DNA from: Rodentibacter myodis
GTDB taxonomy: Bacteria; Pseudomonadota; Gammaproteobacteria; Enterobacterales; Pasteurellaceae
Direction of reading: 5' to 3'
Assembly: GCF_001999305.1 (NCBI RefSeq)
Contig: NZ_MLHQ01000010.1
Location: 1-64,000 of the forward strand
DNA length: 64,000 nt
Positions 1 through 10,806 of this stretch are shown piece after piece. The translations under genes and the position numbers were made by a program. Position 1 is the stretch's first letter, and each line of letters begins with the position of its first letter. Under the pieces are notes generated by a model. The model saw only the letters and a list, made by a program, of their open reading frames with translations, was not told where the DNA came from and ran no database searches.

Positions 1-2
1 CT

Positions 3-176
3 AGAAAATTAATAGTATCCTTACTGAAAACAGAAAAATTATCAATCAAAACTGGTACGAAAAGAAATGGTAAATGGGTTGCTGGGGATGATGTAGTTCT
101 CTATAATGATGAATTCATCACAACAGCAGGAAATAAAAGAAAATCTGATAATTTAGAGAATTTACCTGAATTTTAA
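3..176 (+). CDS. 3' end of an unknown protein (5' end outside window)
   Basis: An open frame enters from the left edge and runs 57 codons to a TAA at 174-176. The tail is hydrophilic, rich in Lys, Asn and Asp, and contains the stretch NGKWVAGDDVVLYNDEF. I do not recognise the family. It converges on the small gene on the other strand and shares a hairpin with it. Its position next to a dif-like inverted repeat makes it a candidate last gene of an integrated filamentous phage, but nothing in the visible residues proves this. Confidence 0.5.
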   Translation, partial: RKLIVSLLKTEKLSIKTGTKRNGKWVAGDDVVLYNDEFITTAGNKRKSDNLENLPEF

Positions 177-208
177 CAAAAATAGCCGGCAAATTGCCGG
201 TTATTTTC
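177..208. terminator. Bidirectional hairpin between convergent genes
   Basis: Arms 181-192 and 194-205 (AATAGCCGGCAA and TTGCCGGTTATT) pair with one G-T. A-rich sequence lies on the left and T-rich on the right, so it can stop transcripts from both sides. It overlaps the stop codon of the minus-strand gene. Confidence 0.65.
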
Positions 209-491
209 GTCTATAAAATTTAGATTTTGGCACAGTTGGACTAAATGCCTTAATAAACTCTTCCTTGTCTATTGGCACACTTGAATTTTTCAACTCACCC
301 AAGAATTCTGCTAAATGTTCACAAAGATCAAATCGTGCATTCGATTCTTCCTTAGTATAAAACCGCTTTGTCTCAAATCTGATCTCAATCGTGTCCAATG
401 TGCAATAAACCCGATAATCATCGGCTTTCAACAATCTAACCGCATTCAAAAAATGAATTGGTGTTATGTCCTTTAATGTAATATTTGCCAT
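201..491 (-). CDS. Hypothetical protein, 96 aa
   Basis: Small, mostly soluble protein with no signal peptide or membrane segment. The N-terminus MANITLKDITPIHFLNAVRL is followed by an Asp/Glu-rich middle and a basic end (KSKFYRRK). I do not recognise a domain. It lies between the partial gene at the window edge, with which it converges, and the dif-like inverted repeat at 503-615. By position it could be phage-borne, for instance a regulator or accessory gene, but this is inference. Confidence 0.5.
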   Translation of the reverse strand: MANITLKDITPIHFLNAVRLLKADDYRVYCTLDTIEIRFETKRFYTKEESNARFDLCEHLAEFLGELKNSSVPIDKEEFIKAFSPTVPKSKFYRRK

Positions 492-502
492 AAAATCAAT
501 AA

Positions 503-615
503 GTTATAATTTCGCATAATGGCGGATTATGTGTAAATTCTCGTGCGGTGCTTCGCCAATTATACCGCACTTCGAATTCAACATAATCCGAAAAATCATT
601 ATGCGAAATTAGTTA
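503..615. repeat. Inverted pair of dif-like Xer sites (attP-like)
   Basis: The two halves of this ~110 bp segment are near-complementary. Left half on the plus strand: ATTTCGCATAA (509-519), a 6-7 bp centre (TGGCGGA), then TTATGTGTAAA (527-537). Right half on the minus strand: ATTTCGCATAA (599-609), a 12 bp centre (587-598), then TTATGTTGAAT (576-586). The arms resemble XerC and XerD half-sites of gammaproteobacterial dif (GCGCATAA and TTATGTTAAAT). The unequal centres match the known architecture of the single-stranded attP of phage CTX. Inner arms carry an inverted pair of uptake words (gTGCGGT 545-549 region and ACCGCACTT 564-572). Confidence 0.6.
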
Positions 616-894
616 TCAGGTAAGTGAAAGCTACGGATTAAGGAAATCACAGACTTATACACAAGTCACAGATACTACTTAAACAAGACAAATAAAGTGA
701 TATTTGAACGTTGTAACGGGTTTTTTGAACTATTTATTGAGTGGTTGACGTTGATTGTCAGGGTTTTGTAAAGTTTTTTAGGTGAGAAATTAAGATTTTT
801 ATTTTTCGGCAGGTGCGGTAAATATTCAGGGATTTTTAAAACTGACAGCACCGCAACTCAGTCAATTTTTCAAATTACATCGAGCAAGGTTTAC

Positions 895-923
895 GGGCAA
901 ATCCGGTTTGCCCTTCTATTTTT
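895..923 (+). terminator. Orphan intrinsic terminator
   Basis: GGGCAAA (895-901) pairs with TTTGCCC (907-913), followed within 4 bases by a T-rich run. No gene on the plus strand ends just before it. A promoter-like TTGACG-16-TGTAAA lies near 743-770, so a small RNA of roughly 130 nt is possible. The rest of 616-980 holds no convincing gene. Confidence 0.45.
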
Positions 924-982
924 TGATTGCGCTACGTGAAATCCGGACTAATAGCAGGTAATTTTTTCCTTAAAAATGAAAA

Positions 983-1016
983 AAGCACATCCATTTATGA
1001 ATGTGCTTATTTTTTG
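983..1016 (-). terminator. Terminator of sbcB
   Basis: AAGCACATCCAT (983-994) pairs with ATGAATGTGCTT (997-1008) with one mismatch. It is flanked by A and T runs on both sides and lies 32 bp beyond the sbcB stop codon. Confidence 0.75.
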
Positions 1017-1047
1017 ATAAAAGTAGATTTTGTTATGTTGTCACAAA

Positions 1048-2472
1048 TTAGCCTAGCAACTTCACACCATATTCATACACCTGTTGTAATAACGCTAAAT
1101 TTTCAGGATTATCTGCATTTTCATTGATGAGACGTTGTAAACTTTGCTCAAAATCAACCGCACTTCTTTCCAGTTTACGTTGACGGTATTTTTGCCATTT
1201 TATTTGTTCTGCTCGAGTTAAGGTTTTATAGAAATGACGCGCCCGATAATGAAACAGCAATTCAGGAATACGCTTGTCTTCAAAGGCTAAACCGTGTTCG
1301 GCAAGTTTGTCTGAAGGTAAACCGCGTAAAATCGCCATATTGTTTTTATCGGCATTGCTAAAAAAGCCGTTGTAAAGTTCGGTTTCAACATTATCACTTG
1401 CCTCAAATGTTCGCACTTCTGAAAAAATATCCGTTACCTTCTCACGAACATCAAAAGATTGACGTAATTTAGCCAGATTTTCTAAACAGAATTGACGATC
1501 AATACCTAACCTTTCAGCATTTTCCGGTAACAACGTTTTGGCGGGTGCGAGAATTGGGCATTTATTGATATGTACTAATTTTAAGGGAACTGCAGAAACG
1601 CCGCGAGCTTCCAATTCCGATTTTTTAGTATATAAATCCGCACGTAATTCATCCGCACTTTTTGCTAATAAATTATTATTAATATCACCGGTTAAATCAC
1701 ACACAATCACCGCATTTGGATTATTGGGATGCCAAGCAATGGGGGCTACCCACGTACAATTTCCCCGGTAATTTCCTAACATTCCGGAAACGTGAACCAA
1801 AGGCTTCATTTCTGCCGTATCAATCTGTTTTTCAACTTCTTTTTTGCCACGATTTTCAAAGAAATATTGGAATAATTTGGGTTGTTTTTCTTTAATTAAT
1901 TTTGCCATCGCAATAGTGGCGTAAACATCCGCCATTGCATCGTGCGCATTTTTATGCTCAATACCGTTGGCTTTGGTAAGTTTTTCCAATTTGAAACTCG
2001 GCATACCTTCATCATCATACGCCCAATTAATTCCTGCCGGACGAAGGGCATAACAGGCCCGCACAAGATCTAATAAATCCCAACGGGAATTGCCATTTTT
2101 CCAACTATATTCATAGGGATCAATAAAATTGCGATAGAAGGTATAACGTGTCATTTCATCGTCATAACGAATATTGTTATACCCCATCACACAAGTATTA
2201 GGTTGAGAAAATTCTGCCAAAATTTTTGCCGCAAATTCCGGTTCGGGAATCCCCTTTTCATTACATTCCTGTGGTGTAATGCCGGTTACCATTACCGCTT
2301 CCGGCGAAGGCAGATAATCATTTGTTTGCTTGCAATACAGCATTACAGGCTCACCAATGATATTAAAATCGGCATCGGTTCTAATACCTGCAAATTGAGC
2401 AGGACGATCTTCTGCCGGACTAATGCCAAAACTTTCGTAATCGTAAATAAAGAAACTGAACTCTTTCACCAT
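1048..2472 (-). CDS. sbcB: Exodeoxyribonuclease I
   Basis: 3'-5' single-strand DNA exonuclease that acts in mismatch repair and recombination in the cytoplasm. The 474 residues match the usual length of about 475. The DEDD-type exonuclease fold is visible: D11 and E13 in YDYESFG, the YNNIRYDDEMTRY block at 98-110, and HDAMADVYA at 177-185 supplying the last catalytic residues. The C-terminal exonuclease I helical region follows, with a basic RKLERSAVDFEQ segment. It lies 11 bp downstream of the EamA permease gene on the same strand and ends at a strong hairpin, so the two may share a transcript. Confidence 0.95.
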   Translation of the reverse strand: MVKEFSFFIYDYESFGISPAEDRPAQFAGIRTDADFNIIGEPVMLYCKQTNDYLPSPEAVMVTGITPQECNEKGIPEPEFAAKILAEFSQPNTCVMGYNNIRYDDEMTRYTFYRNFIDPYEYSWKNGNSRWDLLDLVRACYALRPAGINWAYDDEGMPSFKLEKLTKANGIEHKNAHDAMADVYATIAMAKLIKEKQPKLFQYFFENRGKKEVEKQIDTAEMKPLVHVSGMLGNYRGNCTWVAPIAWHPNNPNAVIVCDLTGDINNNLLAKSADELRADLYTKKSELEARGVSAVPLKLVHINKCPILAPAKTLLPENAERLGIDRQFCLENLAKLRQSFDVREKVTDIFSEVRTFEASDNVETELYNGFFSNADKNNMAILRGLPSDKLAEHGLAFEDKRIPELLFHYRARHFYKTLTRAEQIKWQKYRQRKLERSAVDFEQSLQRLINENADNPENLALLQQVYEYGVKLLG

Positions 2473-2483
2473 ACTACTCTCTT

Positions 2484-3359
2484 TTACGCAATGATTTTGT
2501 CTAAATAATACAGACAGAAAATCGCACTTAAACTAAAAGCAATACCTAACCAATTTATTTTGCTGATTTTTTCTTTAAATACTAATGCACCGGTAAGTGT
2601 ACCTAAGCAGATGACACCAATATTCATACCGGCAAATACCAGTGTTGGATTACCGCTAAAACTTTGATGTGCTTTAATATAAAACAAGATATTAAAGAAA
2701 TTGAGAACACCCAAAATAATGCCGCCGAATACACTTGGTACCGTCCATTGTGTACGTTTCAGCACGAGATAGATGAACATTATACAGCCGGCAAGGGAAA
2801 AGGATATGAATAAAGTTGCCGGAAACGCTCCCCCGCTTTTGGCTACTTGCTTGAATAAAATATCAATAATGCCATAACCAAACCACACGCCAATCAAGCC
2901 TAAAATTCCTTTAAAATTGACCGCACTCTGCCCTTGATTGGGCTTGGTTAACAAACAAAACAACCCTATAAAGGCTAAAACAATGCCGATGAATTTAGAT
3001 TGGCTCAATGTTTCGTTAAAAAGGAAAAATGCCGCAAGAATAGGTAAGAATAAAGAAAGGCGTTGTGCCGCATCAGAGCGAACGATACCGGCAGACTCCA
3101 CTGCTTTTGACATAATAATAAAGACGCTCGGTAACAATAAACCTAATGCCAAGAAAATCGGTGTGCTTTCGCTTTGGGTAAAATAATCGGTAAATTTCAA
3201 CCCATTAAAATTTGGCGTTAAAACAAAATAAGACAACGTTGTTGCCACAACATAGTTAAAAGCAATTGCCTGAGCGATGATAATCTTTTTTTTACCGGCA
3301 ATTTTTAATAATACGGAAACCGCTACGCTACAAATGACTGCAAGAATAAGATTAAACAT
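2484..3359 (-). CDS. EamA/DMT-family membrane permease
   Basis: About 291 residues with ten predicted hydrophobic segments in two repeats, typical of the drug/metabolite transporter superfamily; the substrate cannot be told. A longer frame opens with GTG at 3410, but a TATAAT box lies at the start of that extension and the first transmembrane segment begins at MFNLILAVIC, so I place the start at ATG 3359. No strong Shine-Dalgarno is visible for either start. Likely cotranscribed with sbcB downstream. Confidence 0.8.
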   Translation of the reverse strand: MFNLILAVICSVAVSVLLKIAGKKKIIIAQAIAFNYVVATTLSYFVLTPNFNGLKFTDYFTQSESTPIFLALGLLLPSVFIIMSKAVESAGIVRSDAAQRLSLFLPILAAFFLFNETLSQSKFIGIVLAFIGLFCLLTKPNQGQSAVNFKGILGLIGVWFGYGIIDILFKQVAKSGGAFPATLFISFSLAGCIMFIYLVLKRTQWTVPSVFGGIILGVLNFFNILFYIKAHQSFSGNPTLVFAGMNIGVICLGTLTGALVFKEKISKINWLGIAFSLSAIFCLYYLDKIIA

Positions 3360-3492
3360 AAGTAAGTTAATTGAAAAAATAGGGAAACGGATTATACCAT
3401 TCTTCTTCACAAAATACCGTTGAAAATCCTTCTTGTTTAATAGTGATAATCCTTTAGAATGAAAAGGTTTTTACCACAAAATGGAGATTATA

Positions 3493-3945
3493 ATGAAATT
3501 CTTAAAAATCTTACTTTTTACCTTGCCTTTTTTTACTTCGTCATTGGCACAAGCGGATACCTCTGCGTTAAAAACCTTCAAAAGTGAATATGATGCGGTG
3601 CAAACCGTAGATAAAATTAAGCAAATTGTTGCCGCTAACAACTTGAAATTATTCACTGTGATCGATCACCAGGCGGCTGCCAAAGAGGCAGGACTTGATA
3701 TGCCTTTTGCCAGTGTTGTAATTTTTGGTAGTCCAAAAGCCGGTACACCAATGATGCTGAAAGCCCCTACTTTGGCAATTGATTTACCCGTGAAGGCGTT
3801 AGTTTGGGAAGACCAAAAAGGTGAAGTCTTCGTTACGATGAATGATACGGATAGCTTAGGCAAAAAACACGGTTTAAGCGAAGAGGTTTATGGCAAACTC
3901 AAGAATCTGGAAAAACTGATTCCGAATAGCGTAATGAAAAAATAA
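3493..3945 (+). CDS. DUF302-family exported protein
   Basis: 150 residues. A Sec signal peptide (MKFLKILLFTLPFFTSSLAQA) is followed by a single DUF302 domain with the family's pattern: LKLFTVIDHQAAAKEAGL, a FGSPKAGTPMM turn and LPVKALVWED. The function of the family is unknown. An upstream in-frame ATG at 3481 exists, but GGAG at 3482-3485 lies 7 bases before ATG 3493, which I prefer. Stands alone and converges on mukB, sharing an uptake-sequence hairpin. Confidence 0.85.
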   Translation: MKFLKILLFTLPFFTSSLAQADTSALKTFKSEYDAVQTVDKIKQIVAANNLKLFTVIDHQAAAKEAGLDMPFASVVIFGSPKAGTPMMLKAPTLAIDLPVKALVWEDQKGEVFVTMNDTDSLGKKHGLSEEVYGKLKNLEKLIPNSVMKK

Positions 3946-3957
3946 GCTTTCTTTGAT

Positions 3958-4003
3958 AAAAGTGCGGTCAAATAAAACACTAATAATATTGACCGCACTT
4001 TTT
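3958..4003. terminator. Uptake-sequence hairpin terminator
   Basis: AAAAGTGCGGTCAA and TTGACCGCACTTTT form a perfect inverted pair around a ~17-base loop, followed by T runs. It separates the convergent DUF302 gene and mukB. The stem is two DNA uptake words. Confidence 0.85.
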
Positions 4004-4006
4004 TAT

Positions 4007-7000
4007 TTATTGTAATTCTGTCGCACCAAATCCACGCAATCCAACCACGTGTACGTGTTCTTGGTTGCCGGCGATTTTACGCACCAGTTTATAGGTTGTA
4101 CCTTTTTCCGGACTGATATTTTCCGGTGCGGCAATGAGCAGTTGCATATCCAAACGTTCGCAAAGCTCAAATAAAGTAGAAATGGATTTGCCGTCCAAAC
4201 GCGCGGCCTCATCAAGGAATAACAAACGGCAAGGCACAATATCTTTTCCTCGAATACGGCGACTTTCCTCTTCCCAGCTTTGCACAACCATTAAGAGAAT
4301 TGACATCCCCGTACCAATCGCCTCACCGGTTGAAAGCGCACCACTCTCTGCACGCAACCAACCGTCTGCACCACGGAAAACTTCCACTTCAAGTTCAAGA
4401 TAATTGCGGTAATCCAACAATTCTTCGCCGATGGTTTGAGCAGTACGCTGTCCCATATCAATATGCGGGTTAATGCGTTGATAAAGTTTTGCCATTGCTT
4501 CCGAGAATGTCATGCGATTATCGCTGAACAAGTCTTGATATTCATTTTGCTGACCGGAAAGCGCATCCAACAACATTGCGTGGGTATCACGAATATTGAC
4601 CACCAAACGCACCGATTTCACTTGTCCAAAGGCAATATTTTGCAAACCTTGATTAAGCATACGAATACGATTTTGCTCACGTTGAATGGTTTTACGCATA
4701 ATATTTGCCACACTTTCAGAGCTGATTGCCAATTTTTTCTCACGGCCTGTCAGTTCCGCTGTTAAGCGGGAAAGCTCAATTTCCATTTGCTCGATGGCAT
4801 CGATTGGATCGTCTGTTTTAATAATGTCTTGACGGATACGTTCACGCAAATGTTGATATACCGCAATAAAGAACCGCACTTTATTTTCCGGTTTACGGCT
4901 GTCTTCCGAAGCACGCAGACTATCACGCAAATATTCGTTATCCGCTACGGCGGTGCGTAATGCCCCCAAGGCTTTATCCGACATAGAACGCAATTCATCG
5001 GCGGATAAATAAGCCAATTCACGGCGATTCAAACGTTTTTCCACATCGGAATTGCGTGATAAACGTAACACAACACACCAGCTTACTTTCGCCGCAACCA
5101 CTAATTCACGTTGGGTTTTATAATCGCGTTCCGCTTTACGAATACGGCGATTGAGATTTTCTGCCTCGCTTTCAATAAGTGTCAGTTGTTTTTCCACATA
5201 AGAACGGCGTTGGCGACTTGTTGAAAGTTGTTGGTATAACTCATCGCGGCGAACACGCGCACGCTCCTCTGCCCCTTCATCAGCACGCACACCCAACTCT
5301 CCAATTTCATCAATCAGTTCTTTTAATAACTGATTTTTGCTTTCGTAAGAGCTTTGCAAGCCGATAAATACCTGATTATATTGTGCGAACTGACTTTGTT
5401 TTTGACGAAGTTGTTCACGTTGTGTGTCACGTTGACGTTGCATTTGTTCAAGGCGTTGACGTAATTGCTCATTTAATTCCGAGGTTTCCGCCTGCCCTGC
5501 ATCTTCATAAGCAAAATGATGTTTACGTTGAACCACTTCCGCCAAGGCAAATACACGTTGTTGTACTTGTTTTTGGCGTTCAATGGCTTGGTTTAATTCG
5601 GTTTTTAATCCTTCGTAATTTTCCGGATCACTTTGTAAGCTATTCGCAATCGGTTCTAATTGTGACAACGTTACGCCATATTGACGAATAAATAATTCAT
5701 CTTGCTCCGCAAGATCTAACTGCTCGCGGCATTCTTCAATACGATCAATCAAATCTTCATCTGCCAACACATTTAACTGTGGAATCAGTTTATTCAGCAG
5801 TTGCATTTTTTCTTTCGCATTATCTAATTGAATGCGTAATTGCTGTTCTCCGCTGTTGAATTGATTTAATTCACGCTCGATTTCATTGCGTTCACGGTTA
5901 ATTTCTGCCATCAATTCTTCCGGATTCGGTTGGAATGCAAGGGCTAAATGCAAGCCGACAAACTGGCTGAAATGTTCGTGTAAACGCTGGCATTTTTGAA
6001 CATCAAAAGCAATTTGAGCATAATCTTCTGCAATTTCATCACGCTGAACGGTTAAGGCTTCCAAGTGTTTTTCACGTGCCGCTCTGCCGAATAAAGGAAT
6101 TTCAGGGAATTTTGAATAACGTAGTTCACGATCAGAAACCTGCACTACCACGCCCAGTTCAAGCTCTTGTGCGGATAATACGCTGTCATCAAAAGCGGTT
6201 GGATCGCCTTCAATAAGGTATAAATCATCCGGACAATCTTCCAATTGCGCCAATTGTTCACGCACTGCGTTAAGATCGCGCACCACAATGGCGTGTCTTG
6301 CCGGCCCATAAAGTGCGGAGAAATAAGGGGCGTCTTCAATAGGTACATCGTCATAAAGTTCGGAAAGCAATACGCCACCAAACCGTTCGGCAAGGGTATT
6401 TAAACGGGCATCTTCAGAACCGTCCGGTTGATTTAAACGAGAAATTTGTTCGTCTAACTGTTGGCGTTTATGTTCAAGCTGATCCCGTTGCATCGTCAAT
6501 TCGCGTTCTTTTACGAGTTGAGCCTGCATAAAGTTCATCACATCTTGGCTGTGTTCAAAGGTTTCGCCGCTTTGTTCTTCCAAACGCTCCAATGCCGCCT
6601 GAGCCGTTAGCCACGCCGGGGCTTTACGGGCATTTTCTTCATAAAGTGCGGTTAAATTTTCACGTTTTTGTCGAAGGGTGGAACGGGTTTCTACCTGTTC
6701 GGAAAGCGCGGCGGAAAGATCTTCCACCAAGGCTTCTTGCTCGGCGTGACAATCTTCTAATTCTTCTGTTGTTTCTAAATTTAAATTTGCACGTTGATTA
6801 AAATCATTGAGCAATTTGACCGCACTTTGTTGTTGTGTATAACGTTGTTCAAGCTCGTGCAATTTGGCGCGCAGTTGTGGTGTTTGTTGGGCTTGTAATT
6901 TTTGACTTGGATAGTCGCGTAGCAATGCTTTCGCACTTTCCCACGCCGCAGAACGTGGCACTTCGCCTGCAATTTTACAAACCAGTTGATATGCCTTATC

Positions 7001-8518
7001 AAATTGAGATTTTGCCGCTTCGGAAATGGACATTTTATGCTCCAGTTCCAACACTGTTTCCGTTAAACTTTCTGCGTGAGCAGCAAATTCGGCGTGATAA
7101 TCTTCCACATTTTTCACGCTTAATTCTGCCAACCCACAAAGGGTTTTGGCTTTTTCTAATGCGGCAATGGCTTGTTGATATTGTAATGCACGGGTTTGTT
7201 GTGCATCCAATGCTTGCTGATAATCCGCGAGCTGTGCGCGAACCTCATCAATTTCAATCTCCGTTTGTTCAAATTGTGCTTGGCTTTCTTCCAACTGTTC
7301 ATTAGCGGTTTCCATTACCATTTTTTGTTCTTCCAAACGTTCGGAAAGTTCGGCAACATCTTCTTGATAACGCGAGATTTTTTCTTGATGGCGTAAAGCA
7401 TTCAACACCAAATTTAAGTGATCCACCGCACTTTGGTGATCTACTTCAAGGGTGCGTTCGCTTTCTGCAAGCTCGGCGGCCTCACGGCTTAAATCCACCA
7501 AACGGTGTTGCGATAAATCCTGTTCTGCTTTGGCTTTATACCATTCACGGCGGGATGCCATTGCCGTTTCAATATTGCCACGGCGTTCATTGGCGTTACG
7601 CATATAATCCGATGCCACATAGTTGGTGGTTTCTGTAATCAGGTGTTTGAATAAATCCCGATCGGATTGTGTTACCTTAATGGCTTCCAAGGTCATTCGG
7701 TTTTCACGCAAGGCACTTTCCATATCTTGGAATGCTTTCCGCACGCCTAAGTTTTCCGGCAATAAATAATCGCGTAAAGAACGGGTGATAGCACTGGAAA
7801 TACCGCCGTATAAGGAAGCTTCGATAAGTTTATAGAATTTGCTACGGTCGGAGGCAGAACGCAGACGTTTTGGAATAATACCAAGATCGAACATCATACC
7901 GTGATAATCGGTGATGGATTGATATTGTTTGAATTGTGCGCCAAGATTTTCAATTTTCTCTTTGAGTTCATTCAAATTCAGTACACGTGCTTGACGTTCG
8001 GCTACGGTTTCCGTGAAAAGTGCGGTCGGATTTTGAGATAATTCCACACCCTGAATAGAGAAGGTTTTTAAATCGACTTTCTTATCACGACCGGCAACCT
8101 GCTGCAAACGCACCCCAACAAGAGTACGTTGATGACGGGAATTGACGGTATCCAATACGGCATAACAAACGCCGGGACGTAGCTTACCGTGCAAGCCTTT
8201 ATCGCGTGAACCGCCCGTTGAACCGGCTTCAGTTGTATTACGGAAATGCAGTAAGGTTAAATCCGGAATCAAGGCGGTGACAAATCCTGCCATTGTGGTA
8301 GATTTCCCCGCACCGTTACCACCGGAAAGTGTGGTAACCAATTCATCCAAGTCAAAAGTGCGGGCGAAAAAACCGTTCCAGTTAATTAAGGTTAAAGAAC
8401 GAAATTTACCACGATCAACTTCATTTTGAACGGCAAGCGGCGCAATCACATCCAAGGTTTCGGCGTCATTTTCATATTCTAATTCCGTTGCATTTTCTAA
8501 TTCTAAAACATCAGACAT
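4007..8518 (-). CDS. mukB: Chromosome partition protein MukB
   Basis: SMC-like ATPase of the MukBEF condensin, which compacts and segregates the chromosome. 1503 residues. Walker [10 protein letters not shown] is at 66-74. Long coiled-coil arms rich in Glu and Gln occupy most of the middle, interrupted by the hinge. The C-terminus has the signature [10 protein letters not shown] and Walker [14 protein letters not shown]. Compared with E. coli there are about 33 extra acidic N-terminal residues before [15 protein letters not shown], as I recall also for H. influenzae MukB. The start codon overlaps the mukE stop (TAATG), indicating translational coupling. Confidence 0.97.
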   Translation of the reverse strand: MSDVLELENATELEYENDAETLDVIAPLAVQNEVDRGKFRSLTLINWNGFFARTFDLDELVTTLSGGNGAGKSTTMAGFVTALIPDLTLLHFRNTTEAGSTGGSRDKGLHGKLRPGVCYAVLDTVNSRHQRTLVGVRLQQVAGRDKKVDLKTFSIQGVELSQNPTALFTETVAERQARVLNLNELKEKIENLGAQFKQYQSITDYHGMMFDLGIIPKRLRSASDRSKFYKLIEASLYGGISSAITRSLRDYLLPENLGVRKAFQDMESALRENRMTLEAIKVTQSDRDLFKHLITETTNYVASDYMRNANERRGNIETAMASRREWYKAKAEQDLSQHRLVDLSREAAELAESERTLEVDHQSAVDHLNLVLNALRHQEKISRYQEDVAELSERLEEQKMVMETANEQLEESQAQFEQTEIEIDEVRAQLADYQQALDAQQTRALQYQQAIAALEKAKTLCGLAELSVKNVEDYHAEFAAHAESLTETVLELEHKMSISEAAKSQFDKAYQLVCKIAGEVPRSAAWESAKALLRDYPSQKLQAQQTPQLRAKLHELEQRYTQQQSAVKLLNDFNQRANLNLETTEELEDCHAEQEALVEDLSAALSEQVETRSTLRQKRENLTALYEENARKAPAWLTAQAALERLEEQSGETFEHSQDVMNFMQAQLVKERELTMQRDQLEHKRQQLDEQISRLNQPDGSEDARLNTLAERFGGVLLSELYDDVPIEDAPYFSALYGPARHAIVVRDLNAVREQLAQLEDCPDDLYLIEGDPTAFDDSVLSAQELELGVVVQVSDRELRYSKFPEIPLFGRAAREKHLEALTVQRDEIAEDYAQIAFDVQKCQRLHEHFSQFVGLHLALAFQPNPEELMAEINRERNEIERELNQFNSGEQQLRIQLDNAKEKMQLLNKLIPQLNVLADEDLIDRIEECREQLDLAEQDELFIRQYGVTLSQLEPIANSLQSDPENYEGLKTELNQAIERQKQVQQRVFALAEVVQRKHHFAYEDAGQAETSELNEQLRQRLEQMQRQRDTQREQLRQKQSQFAQYNQVFIGLQSSYESKNQLLKELIDEIGELGVRADEGAEERARVRRDELYQQLSTSRQRRSYVEKQLTLIESEAENLNRRIRKAERDYKTQRELVVAAKVSWCVVLRLSRNSDVEKRLNRRELAYLSADELRSMSDKALGALRTAVADNEYLRDSLRASEDSRKPENKVRFFIAVYQHLRERIRQDIIKTDDPIDAIEQMEIELSRLTAELTGREKKLAISSESVANIMRKTIQREQNRIRMLNQGLQNIAFGQVKSVRLVVNIRDTHAMLLDALSGQQNEYQDLFSDNRMTFSEAMAKLYQRINPHIDMGQRTAQTIGEELLDYRNYLELEVEVFRGADGWLRAESGALSTGEAIGTGMSILLMVVQSWEEESRRIRGKDIVPCRLLFLDEAARLDGKSISTLFELCERLDMQLLIAAPENISPEKGTTYKLVRKIAGNQEHVHVVGLRGFGATELQ

Positions 8519-9249
8519 TATGCTTGTTCTCCGTCAAATTCTTCATCCATTTCATCCGCACTTTCAATTTCTTCATTGCGTTGTGCCAATTTTTCCAATT
8601 CCAACGATTCCGGCGTGGCGGCTTCCCCATCACGAATAAGGCGGGCTTGTGCTTCTAACGGATCATCGCCGGAACGCACTTCCGCACCAAAACGGAAAAC
8701 CGATTCAGAAATGGTAAATTTACCGCTATTCTGCTCGCCCACCGCTTGAATCATTCCTAAACGGCGTAAACGATTAATTGCCGAACGCACTTTTTCCGCC
8801 AGTTTTTGTTTATCTAAATCAGAACCGCTGGAACGTTGATTCACCGCTTTTAATAATTTGCTTTCATCGGCGAGATTCAATAGCTCATCATAGACTTCTT
8901 GCGTATTGAAAATCCCCTGCTGTGCCAACCGCTCCGGACTTAGGTAGAGATAACACAATACTTTTCCCACCAACATTTCTAACTCGGAAAGGGTTGAACG
9001 GGAAATGAGTGTGGTTGCTTTGGGACGAAGATAGAAAAAACCTTCCGGCGCACGAATAAGTTCCACGTTATAGCGGCGATAAAAACCGTCCAACTCATTT
9101 TGGAAATCCATTAAAAAGGCGTGATAATCCAAATGCTCCGTACTAATATGGCGACCAAAACGCAAAAGACTGTCCACCGCCGGAAATAATGGATTGGCAA
9201 TGGCGGTGGCAAGTTTTGGGGAAATTACATCTTGAAGATTGTCTATCAT
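8518..9249 (-). CDS. mukE: Chromosome partition protein MukE
   Basis: Winged-helix (KITE) subunit that dimerises and binds the kleisin MukF in the condensin complex. 243 residues, usual length. Recognisable by [12 protein letters not shown], the [21 protein letters not shown] block and the acidic C-terminus ending EEFDGEQA. Second gene of the mukF-mukE-mukB operon, with an 80-bp gap after mukF and a one-base overlap with mukB. The gap contains one uptake word but no evident terminator. Confidence 0.96.
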   Translation of the reverse strand: MIDNLQDVISPKLATAIANPLFPAVDSLLRFGRHISTEHLDYHAFLMDFQNELDGFYRRYNVELIRAPEGFFYLRPKATTLISRSTLSELEMLVGKVLCYLYLSPERLAQQGIFNTQEVYDELLNLADESKLLKAVNQRSSGSDLDKQKLAEKVRSAINRLRRLGMIQAVGEQNSGKFTISESVFRFGAEVRSGDDPLEAQARLIRDGEAATPESLELEKLAQRNEEIESADEMDEEFDGEQA

Positions 9250-9329
9250 TTTTTGTTCTCTTGTTCTTTATATTCTGTAAGAATCATATCGACCTACATT
9301 TTAAAATCGCTTTAAAAATTGACCGCACT

Positions 9330-10664
9330 TTAATACTTATCAATCACGTGCGCCTGTACTTCTGCACCCTGTTTGTTAATGGCTTTCCAATTCGGATAAA
9401 TACCGGATAAATCATCATTCGCCATTCCCAATCGTACCGCTTGATCCACAATAATTCTTGCCACATCAAAATGACGGGAAAGCGGATAGTTTTCGAGCTG
9501 TTCTTTGAGTACCAAACTTAAATCAATTGGGCGATTGTTTTCACGGTAAGCAATCAACAAGCCTTGCATCTGCTCAACAATCTGATCGTGTAAATCGGAA
9601 AGGGATTCATATTCTAATTCTTCCGGCAATTCGCCCAGTGCCTCTTCTTCACGCAGTGCCGCTTCTTCATCACGAAGATCGGCCAAACGTTCGGACTGAG
9701 CGATCCATAAGAACCAAGGGTGATCAAAATAATGGTGAATAGAATTGCGTAAACGTTGCGAGAAGACACGATTTTTATCCATATCAATGGCGGTACGAAT
9801 AAATTTATGTACGTGGCGATCGTAGCCAATCCACAAATCAATCGCCTGCTGTCCCCAGCTAATAATGCGGTCGAGTTTGGATTGTAAATCGGTAATTAAT
9901 TGATCGATAAAATACAAATCATCACGCCCGATCACACAATCTTGGATACGCAATAATTGGGATTGTAATTTATCTCCGGCAGCATTTAAGGTGTCTTGTA
10001 ATTCACGCAAATTGCCGGAGGTTTCATCCAATAAACGTTCACAGCTTGAAATTGCCGCCTGCCAATCTTTGGTGAGCAACTCGGCAATTTCTTCTTTAAT
10101 ACTCTGCTGATTTTCATCCATAATTCGCTGCGAAAGATCAATACTGTCAAAAATTTCCGCAACGGAATATTTTAATGGCGCAAACACATTGCGCCGCCAA
10201 TAATGCTCGGTTTCATTATTTTTTGCCCCTTCTTCGGCTGAATCGGAGGCACGCTGAATTTCATCTGCCACAATGGAAAGCTGCACAGAAAGGCGCAAAG
10301 CGGAAAATTCACGCTGACGAATGTAATAATCGGAAATGCCCACACCAAGCGGAGTTAAACGATAAATAGCCAAGCCTTCGGTAAATTCACTACTGAATCG
10401 ATTTAATAACCGTTGTTTAACCAATTCATTGATCGCATTATTCGCACGGGTTGCTATTGCCTCAGAAGACTGTTCAAACGCATTCATCGTATGGCGGAAA
10501 ATATCCACCAAATCGGCTTCCAACATTTCGCCGTCTAAACGTTCATTATTGTAAATAGCAATCGCAAGTAGAAAAACTAAGCGTTCGGTCGGTAAATTCA
10601 GTGAAAACTCGCGATCTTTCGCCCAAGAAACGAGTTCAGGAATAGTTTGTGATGTTTCAATCAT
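9330..10664 (-). CDS. mukF: Chromosome partition protein MukF (kleisin)
   Basis: Kleisin that bridges the MukB heads and recruits MukE. 444 residues, usual length of about 440. An N-terminal winged-helix dimerisation domain (around [20 protein letters not shown]) is followed by the helical middle region and a C-terminal winged helix. First gene of the muk operon. In E. coli smtA/cmoM precedes mukF; here the upstream neighbour is the divergent ttcA, so that gene is absent at this locus. Confidence 0.96.
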   Translation of the reverse strand: MIETSQTIPELVSWAKDREFSLNLPTERLVFLLAIAIYNNERLDGEMLEADLVDIFRHTMNAFEQSSEAIATRANNAINELVKQRLLNRFSSEFTEGLAIYRLTPLGVGISDYYIRQREFSALRLSVQLSIVADEIQRASDSAEEGAKNNETEHYWRRNVFAPLKYSVAEIFDSIDLSQRIMDENQQSIKEEIAELLTKDWQAAISSCERLLDETSGNLRELQDTLNAAGDKLQSQLLRIQDCVIGRDDLYFIDQLITDLQSKLDRIISWGQQAIDLWIGYDRHVHKFIRTAIDMDKNRVFSQRLRNSIHHYFDHPWFLWIAQSERLADLRDEEAALREEEALGELPEELEYESLSDLHDQIVEQMQGLLIAYRENNRPIDLSLVLKEQLENYPLSRHFDVARIIVDQAVRLGMANDDLSGIYPNWKAINKQGAEVQAHVIDKY

Positions 10665-10775
10665 TGAAATGATAATGCGTTAAAATTGAACATAAAATTG
10701 TGCCGATTATACAGGATTTTTTATAGATCTTAAAAATCTTCTTTTGAATTGACCGCACTTTTTCCGATTTTCACG

Positions 10776-10781
10776 TATAAT
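10776..10781 (+). promoter_or_regulatory. -10 box of the ttcA-tusE promoter
   Basis: TATAAT lies 25 bp before the ttcA ATG in the mukF-ttcA divergent region. A TTGACC upstream belongs to an uptake word and is spaced 21 bp, too far for a good -35. Confidence 0.5.
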
Positions 10782-10806
10782 ACGCCCCTCCATAAAAACC
10801 GAAAAA

